Source of the DNA: Gordonia jinhuaensis
GTDB lineage: Bacteria; Actinomycetota; Actinomycetes; Mycobacteriales; Mycobacteriaceae
Assembly: GCF_014639795.1 (NCBI RefSeq)
Contig: NZ_BMGC01000018.1
Span: 1-64,000 of the forward strand
DNA length: 64,000 nucleotides
Reading direction: 5' to 3'
This document shows positions 9,895 to 19,068 of this stretch, piece after piece; positions within the stretch are counted from its first letter, which is position 1; each line of letters starts with the position of its first letter. The translations under genes and the position numbers were made by a program. The notes below the pieces were generated by a model, which saw only the letters and a list, made by a program, of their open reading frames with translations, was not told where the DNA came from and searched no databases.

Positions 9895-10734
9895 ATGTCG
9901 GATGAATTCGTCATCCTCGGAGCCACCGGCGGCCAAGGTGGTGCGGTCGCGCGGCAGTTGCTGCGCACCGGACACAGGGTTCGTGCGGTCGTGCGAAACC
10001 CCGAGTCGACGCGATCGCGAGAGCTCGTCGAGGCCGGTGCCCAGCTCGCGGTCGCCGACCTGACGAAGGTCGATCAGCTCGCCGAGGCCTTCGCCGACAC
10101 TGCCGGGGTGTTCGCGGTCACAACGCCGTTCGAGGACGGCGAGGATGCCGAACTCGCGCAGGGCGACGCCATCCTGACCGCTGCGACGCGATCGGAGGTG
10201 AGACATCTGGTGTTCTCGTCGGTCGCCGCCTCCGCCGCCTTCACCGGCGTCCCGCATTTCGACACCAAACACCGCATCGAGGTGGCGTTGCAGGAGACGT
10301 CGTTGCGGTACACAATCCTGGGATGTACGTACTTCTACGACAACATGATGGGTGATCGCGACGCCATCGATCAGGGCGTGCTGATGATGCCGATCCCCAC
10401 CGACGCGCAACTGCAACAGATGTCACGAGATGACCTCGGGCAGTTCGTGACCGCTGTCTTCGACGCACCCGACGACTTCGGGGGCCAGCGGATCTCACTG
10501 GCCTCTGATTCGGTGACTCCGACGCAGATGGCGCAGACCCTGACCGAGGTGCTCGGTCACCGGGTGCAGGCCGAGTCCTACGACCCCGATCGCATCGACA
10601 ACGTCGACATGCGCACGATGTGGAAGTACTACGCCGATCACCGGTCTTTCGTCGACATCGACGACTTGCACTCGCGCTACCCGTCGATCGGCTGGACCTC
10701 ATTCGCACAGTGGGCACAGGGCGCGCTCGGGTGA
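9895..10734 (+). CDS. NmrA-family NAD(P)-binding protein
   Basis: The 279-residue protein opens with a Rossmann motif, FVILGATGGQGGAVARQLL, and ends with an NmrA-like region (FVTAVFDAPDDFGGQRISLA). The family includes redox-sensing NAD(P) binders and atypical short-chain reductases; the SDR active-site YxxxK is not seen. The start ATG 9895 has AGGAGG directly upstream. The gene ends 13 bases before the apparent start of the MFS gene, so the two are probably co-transcribed. Substrate and partner are unknown. Confidence 0.88.
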   Translation: MSDEFVILGATGGQGGAVARQLLRTGHRVRAVVRNPESTRSRELVEAGAQLAVADLTKVDQLAEAFADTAGVFAVTTPFEDGEDAELAQGDAILTAATRSEVRHLVFSSVAASAAFTGVPHFDTKHRIEVALQETSLRYTILGCTYFYDNMMGDRDAIDQGVLMMPIPTDAQLQQMSRDDLGQFVTAVFDAPDDFGGQRISLASDSVTPTQMAQTLTEVLGHRVQAESYDPDRIDNVDMRTMWKYYADHRSFVDIDDLHSRYPSIGWTSFAQWAQGALG

Positions 10735-10785
10735 CCGGCGAGCAGTCATGACGGCAACGGCGCAGACCGCGGAAGAGGGTTCGGC

Positions 10786-12345
10786 GTGGGCTCCGTTGCG
10801 CCGCAAGTGGTTCCCGCGCTCTTCATCGCGCAACTGGTGTCCAACATCGGGCTGTGGATGGAGACCGTCGGTGCACAGTGGTTTCTCGTCGACCGCCACG
10901 CCGGACCAGTGGTCATCGCACTCGTCCAGACCGCGAGTCTCGCGCCGACGCTGCTGCTGTCACTGATCGCCGGTGTCTTCGCCGACACCTTCGATCGGCG
11001 GCGCCTGCTGATCTGGCTGTCGTTGTATTCGGCGATCGTCGGTTTCGTCATGGCGATTCTGGCCTGGACCGACGTGCTGACCGCGGTCGGTCTGCTGGTG
11101 ACGACCTTCCTCCTCGGTGTCGGGGTGGCGCTCACATCGCCACCGTGGCAGGCGATCCAGCCAGAGCTCGTCGACCGCGACGAGATCCCGGCGGCCTCGT
11201 CGCTGGGCAGCTTCACCGTCAACGCGGCGCGGGCGATCGGGCCGGCGATCGGCGGGGTGTTGGTCGCCGCCGCAGGGCCGGCTGCGGTGTTCGCGCTCAA
11301 CGGGGTGAGCTATCTGGCGGTGGTCGCGGCGTTGATCGCCTGGCGGCGGCAACCCCAACAACGTGTGGTCGAGCGCGAACACCTGGGCACCTCGATGCGG
11401 GTGGGGGTGCGGTATCTGCTCGCGGCCCCCACGGTCCGTCGAATCCTGTTGCGGTCGTTTCTGTTCGCCTTCCCCGGGTCGGCGTTGTGGGCGCTGCTGC
11501 CGGTGGCCACGTCGAAGCATCTGCACCTCGGTTCCTCCGGCTATGGGCTGGTGCTGGGGGTGTTGGGTGTCGGCGCGATGATGGGTGTGGTGGTGGTCGG
11601 GTGGGCACGCCGGAAACTGCCCAGCAGCGTCATCCTCGCCGTGTCGGCACTGCTGTTCGCCATCGCCACCGCAGCACTCGCCGTCGCACCACTGTGGGTT
11701 GTCCTGGTGGTGTTGTTCATCGCCGGCATCGCCTGGATCGAGACGCTCACGACGCTGAACGCCGGCCTGCAGCTCACCCTGCCGGCGTGGGTGCGCGCCC
11801 GGGGGATGGCGATGTATCTGATGGTCTTCATGGGGTCGCAGTCGATCGGCTCGCTCATCTGGGGTGCTGTGGCCTCGGCGATCGGATTCCGCGACGCCCT
11901 GTTCATTGCCGCACTGCTGTTGATCCTCGCGGCGGTCAGCGTCTGGTTCTGGCCGCTCAAACCCACCACCGGCACCATGAACCGTGATCTGTCGATGGCC
12001 TGGCCGACGCCCACGCTGATCTTCGAGCCCGCACCCGACGACGGGCCGGTGTTGGTATCGATCACCTATCACCTGAAACCGGGCTCCCTCGCGGACTTCA
12101 CGAAAGCGATGGCGCGAGTGGGACGTTCGCGTCGACGCACCGGCGGGCGCAGTTGGCGGCTTTACTGCAGCGCCGACGACGACAATCTGGCCGTCGAGCA
12201 GTTCGTGGTGGAGTCCTGGTCGGAATATCAGCGTCAGCATTCGCAGCGATGGACCGAATACGACCATGAGGGTGTCGCGGCGGCGCTGCAGTTCACCACT
12301 GACGGTGTGACGCATGAGGAGAGACTGTTCGGGCTGTCGGCGTGA
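10786..12345 (+). CDS. MFS exporter (EntS/MFS_3 type) with C-terminal ABM-like domain; 5' end probably frameshifted
   Basis: The 519-residue frame has about 12 transmembrane helices, beginning ALFIAQLVSNIGLWMETVGA and typical of MFS_3 drug or siderophore exporters. A C-terminal soluble domain from about residue 420 (VLVSITYHLKPGSLADFTKA, then VVESWSEYQRQHSQRW) resembles antibiotic-biosynthesis monooxygenase dimers often fused to this family. The usual N-terminal sequence, MTATAQTAEEGSAWAPLRRK, is encoded from ATG 10748 in another frame and would join helix 1 if one more base were present in the C-run near 10813-10815. The GTG at 10786 is the first start in the main frame and may give a functional, shorter protein. 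Confidence 0.85.
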   Translation: MGSVAPQVVPALFIAQLVSNIGLWMETVGAQWFLVDRHAGPVVIALVQTASLAPTLLLSLIAGVFADTFDRRRLLIWLSLYSAIVGFVMAILAWTDVLTAVGLLVTTFLLGVGVALTSPPWQAIQPELVDRDEIPAASSLGSFTVNAARAIGPAIGGVLVAAAGPAAVFALNGVSYLAVVAALIAWRRQPQQRVVEREHLGTSMRVGVRYLLAAPTVRRILLRSFLFAFPGSALWALLPVATSKHLHLGSSGYGLVLGVLGVGAMMGVVVVGWARRKLPSSVILAVSALLFAIATAALAVAPLWVVLVVLFIAGIAWIETLTTLNAGLQLTLPAWVRARGMAMYLMVFMGSQSIGSLIWGAVASAIGFRDALFIAALLLILAAVSVWFWPLKPTTGTMNRDLSMAWPTPTLIFEPAPDDGPVLVSITYHLKPGSLADFTKAMARVGRSRRRTGGRSWRLYCSADDDNLAVEQFVVESWSEYQRQHSQRWTEYDHEGVAAALQFTTDGVTHEERLFGLSA

Positions 12346-12408
12346 TGCAGATGTAGCTGTAGACGTAGATGCGGTGGGAAGCGCCGACGCCCGGTCTTGA
12401 TGAGCTGG

Positions 12409-13386
12409 TTACTCCTGTGCAGGGAGCTTGTGAACGGCGCGACTACGCTGGCGCCATTCCGATGGTGACATCCCGAATTCACCGCGAAATGTTCGGGAGA
12501 AATGCGCGTGGTCGGCGAATCCGCAGTGATGGGCGATGGTCGCGATCGTGGCGTTTTCCGCGCGGGGATCCTCCAGCATCCGTGCGGCACGAGCGAGTCG
12601 GTGCCGCCGCATGAGAGCACCCAGGTCGATGCCGCGACGCTCCAGGATCGTGTAGACGTAGCGCTCGGAAATCGCGAATGTCGTTGCGATGGAACGAATC
12701 GACAGCTGCGGATCCTCCAGTCGCGACCGCACGTATTCCTCGACGCGCGTCGCGAGCGACCGGCTCTCCGATTCGCGGCCGCCGGTCGTCGCGGCGTCGA
12801 CCCGGGTGAGCAGCAGGCGGATGAGCGCCAGGGCTGGCGCTTCCAGTGAGGTCTGTTCGGCCAGTGGGGCACGAGGTGCATTGCGTGCGGTGCTGCGCAG
12901 GAATGCTGACACCGCGGCAGTCGTTGCCTGGTCGGGGTGGATCACCCGTCCGAGCTGCTCGTATACCGCCCCCGGGGTGAGGTCGAGATCGTCGAACGAG
13001 ACCTGGAACGTATGCCCGTGTGTGCCGTCGGTGAAGCGCAGGCGATAGGGCTCATCGGTCATACAGACCGCCATGTCGCCGGCGCGCAGTGTGACGGTGC
13101 CCTGGTCGCCGTCGATCACCGACGTGCCGGATTCGATCACCGTGATCAGAGCGCTGTGCCTCGGGGTGGCTCGCGTCAACCGTGCGCTGCGCACCACGTC
13201 GGCGCCGCTGGCTTTTGTCGACAACAGGTGGACGCAGCCCAGCTCGGCGACGCGGGAATGTACGTGGATGTCGGATTCGGGATGGGGATCCAGCTGCAGC
13301 GGCACCGGTGCGGTCAACATCCGCTCCCGCAGAAATTCGACCCGATCGGTGACCGGAAGCCCCTCGACGTCGATGATCGCACTCAT
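12409..13386 (-). CDS. AraC-family transcriptional regulator (AraC-binding-like N-terminal domain)
   Basis: The 325-residue regulator has a cupin-like N-terminal effector domain (VIESGTSVIDGDQGTVTLRA). Its C-terminal domain of about 100 residues carries two helix-turn-helices: LSIRSIATTFAISERYVYTI and NATIATIAHHCGFADHAHFS, followed by FGMSPSEWR. This matches AraC/XylS activators of aromatic or lipid catabolism genes. It is transcribed divergently from three alpha/beta hydrolases (13539-16123), which are its likely targets. The start is ATG 13386 (MSAIIDVEG), with GGGAGCG upstream. Confidence 0.93.
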   Translation of the reverse strand: MSAIIDVEGLPVTDRVEFLRERMLTAPVPLQLDPHPESDIHVHSRVAELGCVHLLSTKASGADVVRSARLTRATPRHSALITVIESGTSVIDGDQGTVTLRAGDMAVCMTDEPYRLRFTDGTHGHTFQVSFDDLDLTPGAVYEQLGRVIHPDQATTAAVSAFLRSTARNAPRAPLAEQTSLEAPALALIRLLLTRVDAATTGGRESESRSLATRVEEYVRSRLEDPQLSIRSIATTFAISERYVYTILERRGIDLGALMRRHRLARAARMLEDPRAENATIATIAHHCGFADHAHFSRTFRGEFGMSPSEWRQRSRAVHKLPAQE

Positions 13387-13538
13387 CTGCGCTCCCTTCG
13401 GATGGTGACCACTTTAGCCTCGTCGTCAAGGCAGTGCGGTGTGGTGCAAGGCTTGTGCACGTCAGGTCAAGACGGCCCGCATGCGGGGGGCTGACGATGA
13501 CAGACGTCACGAGCGGGCCACGACACCAGGAGGGCGCA

Positions 13539-14396
13539 GTGCCCGAAACCGCATCAACTCTCACCGAAACCGAACGGGCGGAAGTAAATTCGGCCAATGA
13601 TTCTGGACGGCGACCGGTGGTCTTCGTCCACGGTCTCTGGCTGCTGTCGAGTAGCTGGGATCGATGGCGTGCGATGTTCGACGACGCCGGCTATGCGGCC
13701 GTCGCGCCCGGGTGGCCGAACGACCCGACATCTGTCGAGCAGGCACGAGCGGATCCGGACGCGTTCGCCGCGACGATGGTCGGCGAGGTGACCGACCACT
13801 ACCTGGAGGCCATCGCGGAACTGACGATGAAGCCCGCGGTCGTCGGGCATTCCTTCGGTGGCTTGATCGCGCAGAAGATCGCTGGTGAAGGAGCGTCGTT
13901 GGCCACTGTCGCCATCGACCCGGCCCCGTTTCGCGGCGTGCTGTCGGTACCGCTGTCGTCACTGAAGTCGTCGGCTCCGGTCGTCTCCCATCTGAGCAGC
14001 CTTCGTCACGGTGTCACACTGTCGTTCGACGAGTTCCGCTACGGCTGGGCCAATGCCCTCGATGAGGACGAGGCACATGCGTTGTACGACGAATTCCATG
14101 TCGCGGCCGCGGGAAACCCCATCTTCCAGGCCGTCACGGCCAACCTCAATCCGTTCACCGAGGTCCGCGTCGACACGAAGAATCCCGACCGAGGCCCGTT
14201 GCTGTTGATCGGTGGCGAGTCCGATCACACCGTGCCGGTCAAACCGACCGAGCAGGCCTACAAGATCCAGTCGAAGAACGACGGCATCACCGAATTCGTG
14301 GTGATGGCCGACCGTGGGCACTCGCTGACCATCGATCACGGCTGGAGTGAGGTCGCCCAGACGACACTCGACTTTCTGGAAAGGTTCGCTCGATGA
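13539..14396 (+). CDS. Alpha/beta hydrolase
   Basis: The 285-residue hydrolase has the oxyanion HG motif in VVFVHGLWLLSSSWDRW, the nucleophile elbow GHSFGG, a likely acid in GGESDHTVPVKP and the catalytic His in DRGHSLTIDHGW. No signal peptide is seen, so it is cytoplasmic. GTG 13539 is preferred because AGGAGGGC lies six bases upstream; an ATG at 13497 would add 14 residues without a ribosome site. It overlaps the next hydrolase by four bases (ATGA) and is divergent from an AraC regulator. The substrate is unknown; esterase or lactonase are both possible. Confidence 0.9.
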   Translation: MPETASTLTETERAEVNSANDSGRRPVVFVHGLWLLSSSWDRWRAMFDDAGYAAVAPGWPNDPTSVEQARADPDAFAATMVGEVTDHYLEAIAELTMKPAVVGHSFGGLIAQKIAGEGASLATVAIDPAPFRGVLSVPLSSLKSSAPVVSHLSSLRHGVTLSFDEFRYGWANALDEDEAHALYDEFHVAAAGNPIFQAVTANLNPFTEVRVDTKNPDRGPLLLIGGESDHTVPVKPTEQAYKIQSKNDGITEFVVMADRGHSLTIDHGWSEVAQTTLDFLERFAR

Positions 14397-15232
14397 CGGG
14401 AAAGAATCGGCCGGATCGTCGGCTGTCGTACGCGGCGGCCACGGTGTGGACATGTCTGTGTGTGGTCGCGGCGTGTGTCCTCGCACTCATGTCGACGGCA
14501 TTCGCCGACGCGGCCACTCGGCCGACAATCGTGCTGGTACACGGCGCATTCGCCGATCAGACCAGTTGGGACGGCGTCGCCGCCGACCTGCGTCATGATG
14601 GATACCGCGTTCTCACACCCGTCAATCCGCTGCGTTCGCCGTCCTACGACGCCGCCGCAGTCGAGCGGACCGTCCGGGAGATCTCGGGACCCGTCGTCCT
14701 CGTCGGTCATTCCTATGGTGGTGCGGTGATCACGAATATCCACGATGCGTGCGTGGTGAAGCTCGTGTACATCGCGGCGTTCGCGCCGGCTGCGGGCGAG
14801 CCGATTTCGTTTGCTATCGATCCGCTGCAGTTCCCCGGCAGCAGGTTGGTCCCGCCCGCGTTGGCGTTGAAAGTGGTGCCGGACCCGACGACGAGAATCG
14901 GCGTCAATCTGGACGGCTACATCGAACCGTCGCAGTTCAAAGAGGTGTTCGCGCAGGACGTCGACGACGCGACGGTGGCGACCATGATCGCCCATCAGCG
15001 GTCGATCGCCGCGTACACGAATATCGAGCCCAGCGGTCCGCCGTCGTGGGCCACCACGCCGAGCTGGTATCTGGTATCCCGGCAGGACCGGGTGATTCCG
15101 CCTGCGGCCGAGCGCTTTTACGCGACGCGGATGCATGCTCACACACGCGAGATCGACTCGTCTCATGCGTCGCTGGTCGCCCATCCGGCGGCGGTCGCCG
15201 ATTTCATCGCGGGTGCAGCCGCCGCCTCCTGA
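14393..15232 (+). CDS. Secreted alpha/beta hydrolase
   Basis: This 279-residue protein starts at an ATG overlapping the previous gene's stop. Residues 1-41 look like a Sec signal peptide: basic RPDRR, a hydrophobic core VWTCLCVVAACVLALMS, then TAFADAA. The mature domain has IVLVHGAFADQTSWDG, the GHSYGG nucleophile elbow, the acid in SRQDRVIPP and a C-terminal His in SSHASLVAHP. It resembles the esterases annotated as salicylate-esterase or EstC-like. Signal prediction and coupling suggest an exported partner of the cytoplasmic hydrolase upstream. Confidence 0.9.
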   Translation: MTGKNRPDRRLSYAAATVWTCLCVVAACVLALMSTAFADAATRPTIVLVHGAFADQTSWDGVAADLRHDGYRVLTPVNPLRSPSYDAAAVERTVREISGPVVLVGHSYGGAVITNIHDACVVKLVYIAAFAPAAGEPISFAIDPLQFPGSRLVPPALALKVVPDPTTRIGVNLDGYIEPSQFKEVFAQDVDDATVATMIAHQRSIAAYTNIEPSGPPSWATTPSWYLVSRQDRVIPPAAERFYATRMHAHTREIDSSHASLVAHPAAVADFIAGAAAAS

Positions 15233-15298
15233 GTCCGACACGCCCGTGTCGGCAACACCCCGAGAATTCCTCCTCATTGCTTCGGTGAAAGGCTCGTC

Positions 15299-16123
15299 AT
15301 GCCAACGATCACGACATCAGACGGCGTCGACATCTTCTACAAGGACTGGGGATCGGGTCAGCCGATCGTCTTCAGCCACGGATGGCCGCTCTCGTCGGAC
15401 GACTGGGACGCCCAGATGATGTTCTTCCTTGCCAAGGGATTTCGTGTTGTCGCCGTCGATCGACGCGGACACGGACGCTCGGCTCAGGTGGCCGTCGGCC
15501 ACGACATGGATTACTACGCCGACGATCTGGCCGCTGTTGTCGACCATCTCGATCTCCACGACGCGGTACACGTCGGTCACTCCACCGGTGGCGGTGAGGT
15601 GATCCGGTATCTCACCCGTCACGGGCATGATCGAGCCGCGAAAGCTGTTCTGATCAGCGCGGTTCCGCCGCTCATGGTTCAAGACGAATCCAATCCCGGC
15701 GGTACGCCCAAGGACGTCTTCGACGGTATCCAGGAGCAGGTGGCGACCAACCGCTCCGACTTCTTCTGGAACTTCGCATCGGGCCCGTTCTACGGATACA
15801 ACCGGCCCGATGCCACGCCGTCTGCGGGCATCATCGCCAACTGGTGGCGGCAGGGGATGATGGGTGGGGCGAAAGCCCACTACGACGGCGTGGTTGCGTT
15901 CTCCCAGACCGACTTCAGCGACGAGATGCGGTCCGTCACGATTCCTGTTCTGGTGTTGCACGGCGACGACGATCAGGTAGTGCCGTACGAAGATGCGGGC
16001 GTTCGATCAGCCGAGATCTTGCCGAACTCCACACTGAAGATCTATCCGGGTTTCCCGCACGGCATGCCCACCACCGAGGCTGCGACGATCAACGCCGACA
16101 TCCTGAAATTCATCACGACATGA
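15299..16123 (+). CDS. Alpha/beta hydrolase of the non-haem chloroperoxidase group
   Basis: The 274-residue protein closely follows cofactor-free haloperoxidases. It has DIFYKDWGSGQPIVFSHGWP, RRGHGRS, the nucleophile elbow GHSTGGGE, the acid in LHGDDDQVVP and the His in GFPHGMPTTEA. In vivo such enzymes are esterases or perhydrolases; halogenation is a side reaction. It has GGTGAAAGG upstream and lies 66 bases after the secreted hydrolase, probably in the same unit. It converges on the DUF5996 gene, with a repeat and a hairpin between. Confidence 0.92.
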   Translation: MPTITTSDGVDIFYKDWGSGQPIVFSHGWPLSSDDWDAQMMFFLAKGFRVVAVDRRGHGRSAQVAVGHDMDYYADDLAAVVDHLDLHDAVHVGHSTGGGEVIRYLTRHGHDRAAKAVLISAVPPLMVQDESNPGGTPKDVFDGIQEQVATNRSDFFWNFASGPFYGYNRPDATPSAGIIANWWRQGMMGGAKAHYDGVVAFSQTDFSDEMRSVTIPVLVLHGDDDQVVPYEDAGVRSAEILPNSTLKIYPGFPHGMPTTEAATINADILKFITT

Positions 16124-16129
16124 TCTGAG

Positions 16130-16163
16130 GAGTCTCGTCAAGAAACGAGTCTCGTCAAGAAAC
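16130..16163. repeat. 17-bp tandem duplication after the haloperoxidase gene
   Basis: GAGTCTCGTCAAGAAAC occurs twice back to back. The second copy runs into TTGA, creating the small palindrome TCAAG-AAA-CTTGA. It lies between convergent genes, next to a terminator hairpin. Confidence 0.85.
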
Positions 16164-16180
16164 TTGACCTGAGGAGTGAT

Positions 16181-16204
16181 GACCGTCTGGGTAGCCGGGC
16201 GGTC
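16181..16204. terminator. Hairpin between convergent genes
   Basis: GACCGTCTGG and CCGGGCGGTC pair around GTAG, with two G-U type pairs in one orientation. It sits two bases from the DUF5996 stop and 58 bases after the haloperoxidase stop, a position suited to ending both transcripts. Confidence 0.6.
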
Positions 16205-16205
16205 G

Positions 16206-17144
16206 TCATTCCGTCGCCGTGTCGCGCAGCATGCCGTCGCGCGTACACGGCCAGTGGCCGTGGTCATAAGCCGCGGCGTAGGTGGATTCGAGAAACTCCA
16301 ATGCGAGTTCGTCAGGATCTGCCGCCTCGCGAACTGCCTTGTAGGGCAGGATGAACTCGCCGAGATCGTGATCGTAGTAGGCCTGATTGGGCAGCACGTG
16401 ATACGACTCGAATCCGTCCGGTGCCGGATAGGCGTAGGAGTAGAACGCGCCTTCTTCGGCGCCGCCCGGCCAGAACCCCGCACTCGACAGCTGAGCGTCA
16501 TACGCCTCGTGCATCACCGAGTCCGGACAGTTCGGCACACTACCCGGATAGGTCGGTGCTGACGCCCCGGAGAATCGTGTGACGGCGAGATCGACTGCGC
16601 CCCAGAAGAAATGGACCGGGCTTACCTTGCCGCGGAAGCGTGACCGGAACTCGGCGAACACGCGCGCGGCATTGACCATCGAATACCAGAATGCGCGAAT
16701 GGCCACCGCGTCATAACTGTCGTGCACGGTGTCCTGGGCGAAGGGGATCGCATGAGCCAGTTCCACCGGAACGGCATGGATCGGCACCGAGATACCCAGC
16801 TCGTCGAGTGCGCCGATGTATCGGTCGTAGAACTGCGCCACCGACATCGGTTCGAGCGCGATGCTGCGTGACTGGCCGGATGTGGTGAGGATGTCCAGCC
16901 GGTGTGACAGGAAGTCGAACACGATCTCCAGACCACCGTCGCCGTAAGGCATCAGCGAGGTGGTGAGCCCGCGTGAGTTCACATACAGCGTCACATTCCA
17001 CCAGTGGTTCTCGGTGGGCGCCAGGGCGAGTCGGGTCTTCCCGACGATCTGCGTCCACAGGTGCACGGTGTCGCGGGTGGGTTCCCACACTTGCACGGGC
17101 AGTTGCGGCCACGTCAGCGCCGACCCGGCCTCGCGCGAGGTCAT
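16206..17144 (-). CDS. DUF5996 family protein
   Basis: The 312-residue protein matches the DUF5996 pattern: TWPQLPVQVWEPTRDTVHLW near the start, NHWWNVTLYVNSRGL, PVHFFWGAVDLAVTRFSG and FWPGGAEEGAFYSYAYP. It is soluble with no signal peptide. The function of the family is not established. The ATG at 17144 overlaps the stop of the pyruvate oxidase gene by four bases, so the two are translationally coupled and may act together. Confidence 0.85.
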   Translation of the reverse strand: MTSREAGSALTWPQLPVQVWEPTRDTVHLWTQIVGKTRLALAPTENHWWNVTLYVNSRGLTTSLMPYGDGGLEIVFDFLSHRLDILTTSGQSRSIALEPMSVAQFYDRYIGALDELGISVPIHAVPVELAHAIPFAQDTVHDSYDAVAIRAFWYSMVNAARVFAEFRSRFRGKVSPVHFFWGAVDLAVTRFSGASAPTYPGSVPNCPDSVMHEAYDAQLSSAGFWPGGAEEGAFYSYAYPAPDGFESYHVLPNQAYYDHDLGEFILPYKAVREAADPDELALEFLESTYAAAYDHGHWPCTRDGMLRDTATE

Positions 17145-18907
17145 CGCGTGGTGTGCGGCTTGGGGATGTTGCGGAGATTCGATTTGGCCATCCGAACCGC
17201 TTCTCCGGCACCGCCGTTGAGGACGACCTTGCTCAGCCCCATGGCGAAGCCGCTGATCTGTGAACCGCTGATCTTCGGCGGTACCGACAGTGCGTCGGGG
17301 TCGGTGACCAGCTGCACCAGTGCTGGTCCGTCGACTGCGAACGCCGCTTCCAGTGCGGCGCGGATGTCGCCGGGTTGCTCCACCTTTCGCCCCCAGAAGC
17401 CTGCCGCCTCGGCCAGTGCGGCGTAATCGGCGTGGGGTACGTCGACGCCGTAGTCGGGATAGCCGTCCACGAGCATCTCGGCCTTGACCATGCCGAGTGT
17501 GGAATTGTCGAACAGCACGATCTTCACCGGGATCTTGTACATCGCCACGGTGAGGATCTCCGAGAGGAGCATCGACAGGCCGCCATCGCCGGAGATCGAG
17601 ATCACCTGTCGCCCAGGCGACGCCATCTGTGCGCCCATTGCCTGGGGAAGCGCGTTGGCCATCGATCCGTGCAACATCGAGGCGATGAACTTCCGCTTGC
17701 CGGTGGGGTTGATGTAGCGCGCAGTCCACACATTGCACATGCCGGTGTCGGTGGTGAAGATCGCGTCGTCGTCGGCGACGTCGTCGAGGATCGACGCGGC
17801 GTATTCGGGATGGATGGGCACCAGATCGGCGGCCTTCTTGCCCGAATAGGCGCCCACCACATCTTTCATCGCCTTCTCGTGGTTGCGCAGCCACCGGTCG
17901 AGGTATTTGCGATCGGACTTGCGCGCCACCAGCGGTTCGATTGCCTGCAGTGTCGACCGGACATCGCCGTGCACGGGGATCTGTACCGCGGTACGGCGAC
18001 CGATTTTCGTGGGGTCGATGTCCACCTGCGCGGTGGTCACCTTCTCGGGCAAGAACTGCGAGTACGGGAAGTCGGTGCCCAACATCAGGAGAAGATCGGC
18101 GTCGTGCATACCCGCATGTGCCGCACCGTAACCCAGCAGGCCGGTCATCCCCACGTCGTAGGGATTGTCGTATTGGATGAACTCCTTGCCGCGCAACGAG
18201 TGTCCGATCGGCGCACCGATCTTCTCCGCGAGAGCAACCACCTCGTCATGTGCGCCGGCCACGCCGTAGCCGGCGAAGATGGCAACCTTCTCGGCGTCGT
18301 TGATCGCGGTCGCGAGGCGGTCGATCACCTCCTTGGGCGGTGTGATCGCCGGATGCGACGGGATGGCGAGCGGATCCATCGCGGCCGCCGCGGTCTGTGA
18401 GGCGATGTCGCCAGGCAGCGTGATCACCGAGACGCCACCGCCGGCGCCGGCGGCCTGGATCGCCGAACGGATCACGCGCGGAGCCTGTTCGGGGGTGCTG
18501 ATCAGCTCGCGGAAGAGCGAACACTCCACGAACAGCCGGTCGGGGTGGGTCTCCTGGAAGTACCCCATGCCGATCTCCGAGCTCGGGATGTGTGAGGCGA
18601 TCGCCACCACCGGAGCGCCTGAGCGCTGGGCGTCGTAGAGGCCGTTGATCAGATGCAGGTTGCCCGGGCCGCAGGAGCCGGCGCAGGCGGCGATCCGGCC
18701 GGTGGTCTGCGCCTCGGCCGATGCGGCGAATGCTGCCGCTTCCTCGTGGCGTACGTGTATCCAGTCGATGCCGCCCTGCTTGGAACCTCCGGTTCGGCGT
18801 ACCGCGTCGACCACCGGGTTCAGGCTGTCGCCGACGATCCCGTAGATCCGTTGGACTCCCGCCTCGATGAGGCCTGCGACGAGCTGATCGGCCACAGTGG
18901 TTGCCAC
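17141..18907 (-). CDS. poxB: Pyruvate dehydrogenase (quinone) / pyruvate oxidase, ThDP-dependent
   Basis: PoxB decarboxylates pyruvate to acetate and CO2, passing electrons through FAD to membrane quinone. The 588-residue length fits. The N-terminal domain has GVQRIYGIVGDSLNPVVDAV, the catalytic Glu in HVRHEEAAAFA, CAGSCGPGNLHLINGLYDA and HIPSSEIGMGYFQETHPD, all close to E. coli PoxB. The C-terminal ThDP site has GDGGLSMLLSEI followed by LFDNSTLG. The start ATG 18907 is preceded by GGGAGGAGC on the coding strand. It is first in a two-gene unit with DUF5996. Confidence 0.93.
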   Translation of the reverse strand: MATTVADQLVAGLIEAGVQRIYGIVGDSLNPVVDAVRRTGGSKQGGIDWIHVRHEEAAAFAASAEAQTTGRIAACAGSCGPGNLHLINGLYDAQRSGAPVVAIASHIPSSEIGMGYFQETHPDRLFVECSLFRELISTPEQAPRVIRSAIQAAGAGGGVSVITLPGDIASQTAAAAMDPLAIPSHPAITPPKEVIDRLATAINDAEKVAIFAGYGVAGAHDEVVALAEKIGAPIGHSLRGKEFIQYDNPYDVGMTGLLGYGAAHAGMHDADLLLMLGTDFPYSQFLPEKVTTAQVDIDPTKIGRRTAVQIPVHGDVRSTLQAIEPLVARKSDRKYLDRWLRNHEKAMKDVVGAYSGKKAADLVPIHPEYAASILDDVADDDAIFTTDTGMCNVWTARYINPTGKRKFIASMLHGSMANALPQAMGAQMASPGRQVISISGDGGLSMLLSEILTVAMYKIPVKIVLFDNSTLGMVKAEMLVDGYPDYGVDVPHADYAALAEAAGFWGRKVEQPGDIRAALEAAFAVDGPALVQLVTDPDALSVPPKISGSQISGFAMGLSKVVLNGGAGEAVRMAKSNLRNIPKPHTTR

Positions 18908-19068
18908 GTAGTGCTCCTCCCGGTCAAAGGTATGGCACCCACGCTACTCGGGATGGGATGGTCGAGCGGCAGTGAAGCGGCAGTGAAAGAGCCCTCGCCG
19001 AGCGCTTTTCGGGCATTACCGACGTGTGCGCGTGACGTCGATGTTCGCCGGTGCCGGTGCCCCGACGG

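Noticed and set aside
17375..18400. 341-residue plus-strand frame antisense to poxB
   Set aside because: It reads as His/Arg/Gly/Val-rich shadow sequence; the minus-strand poxB is unmistakable.
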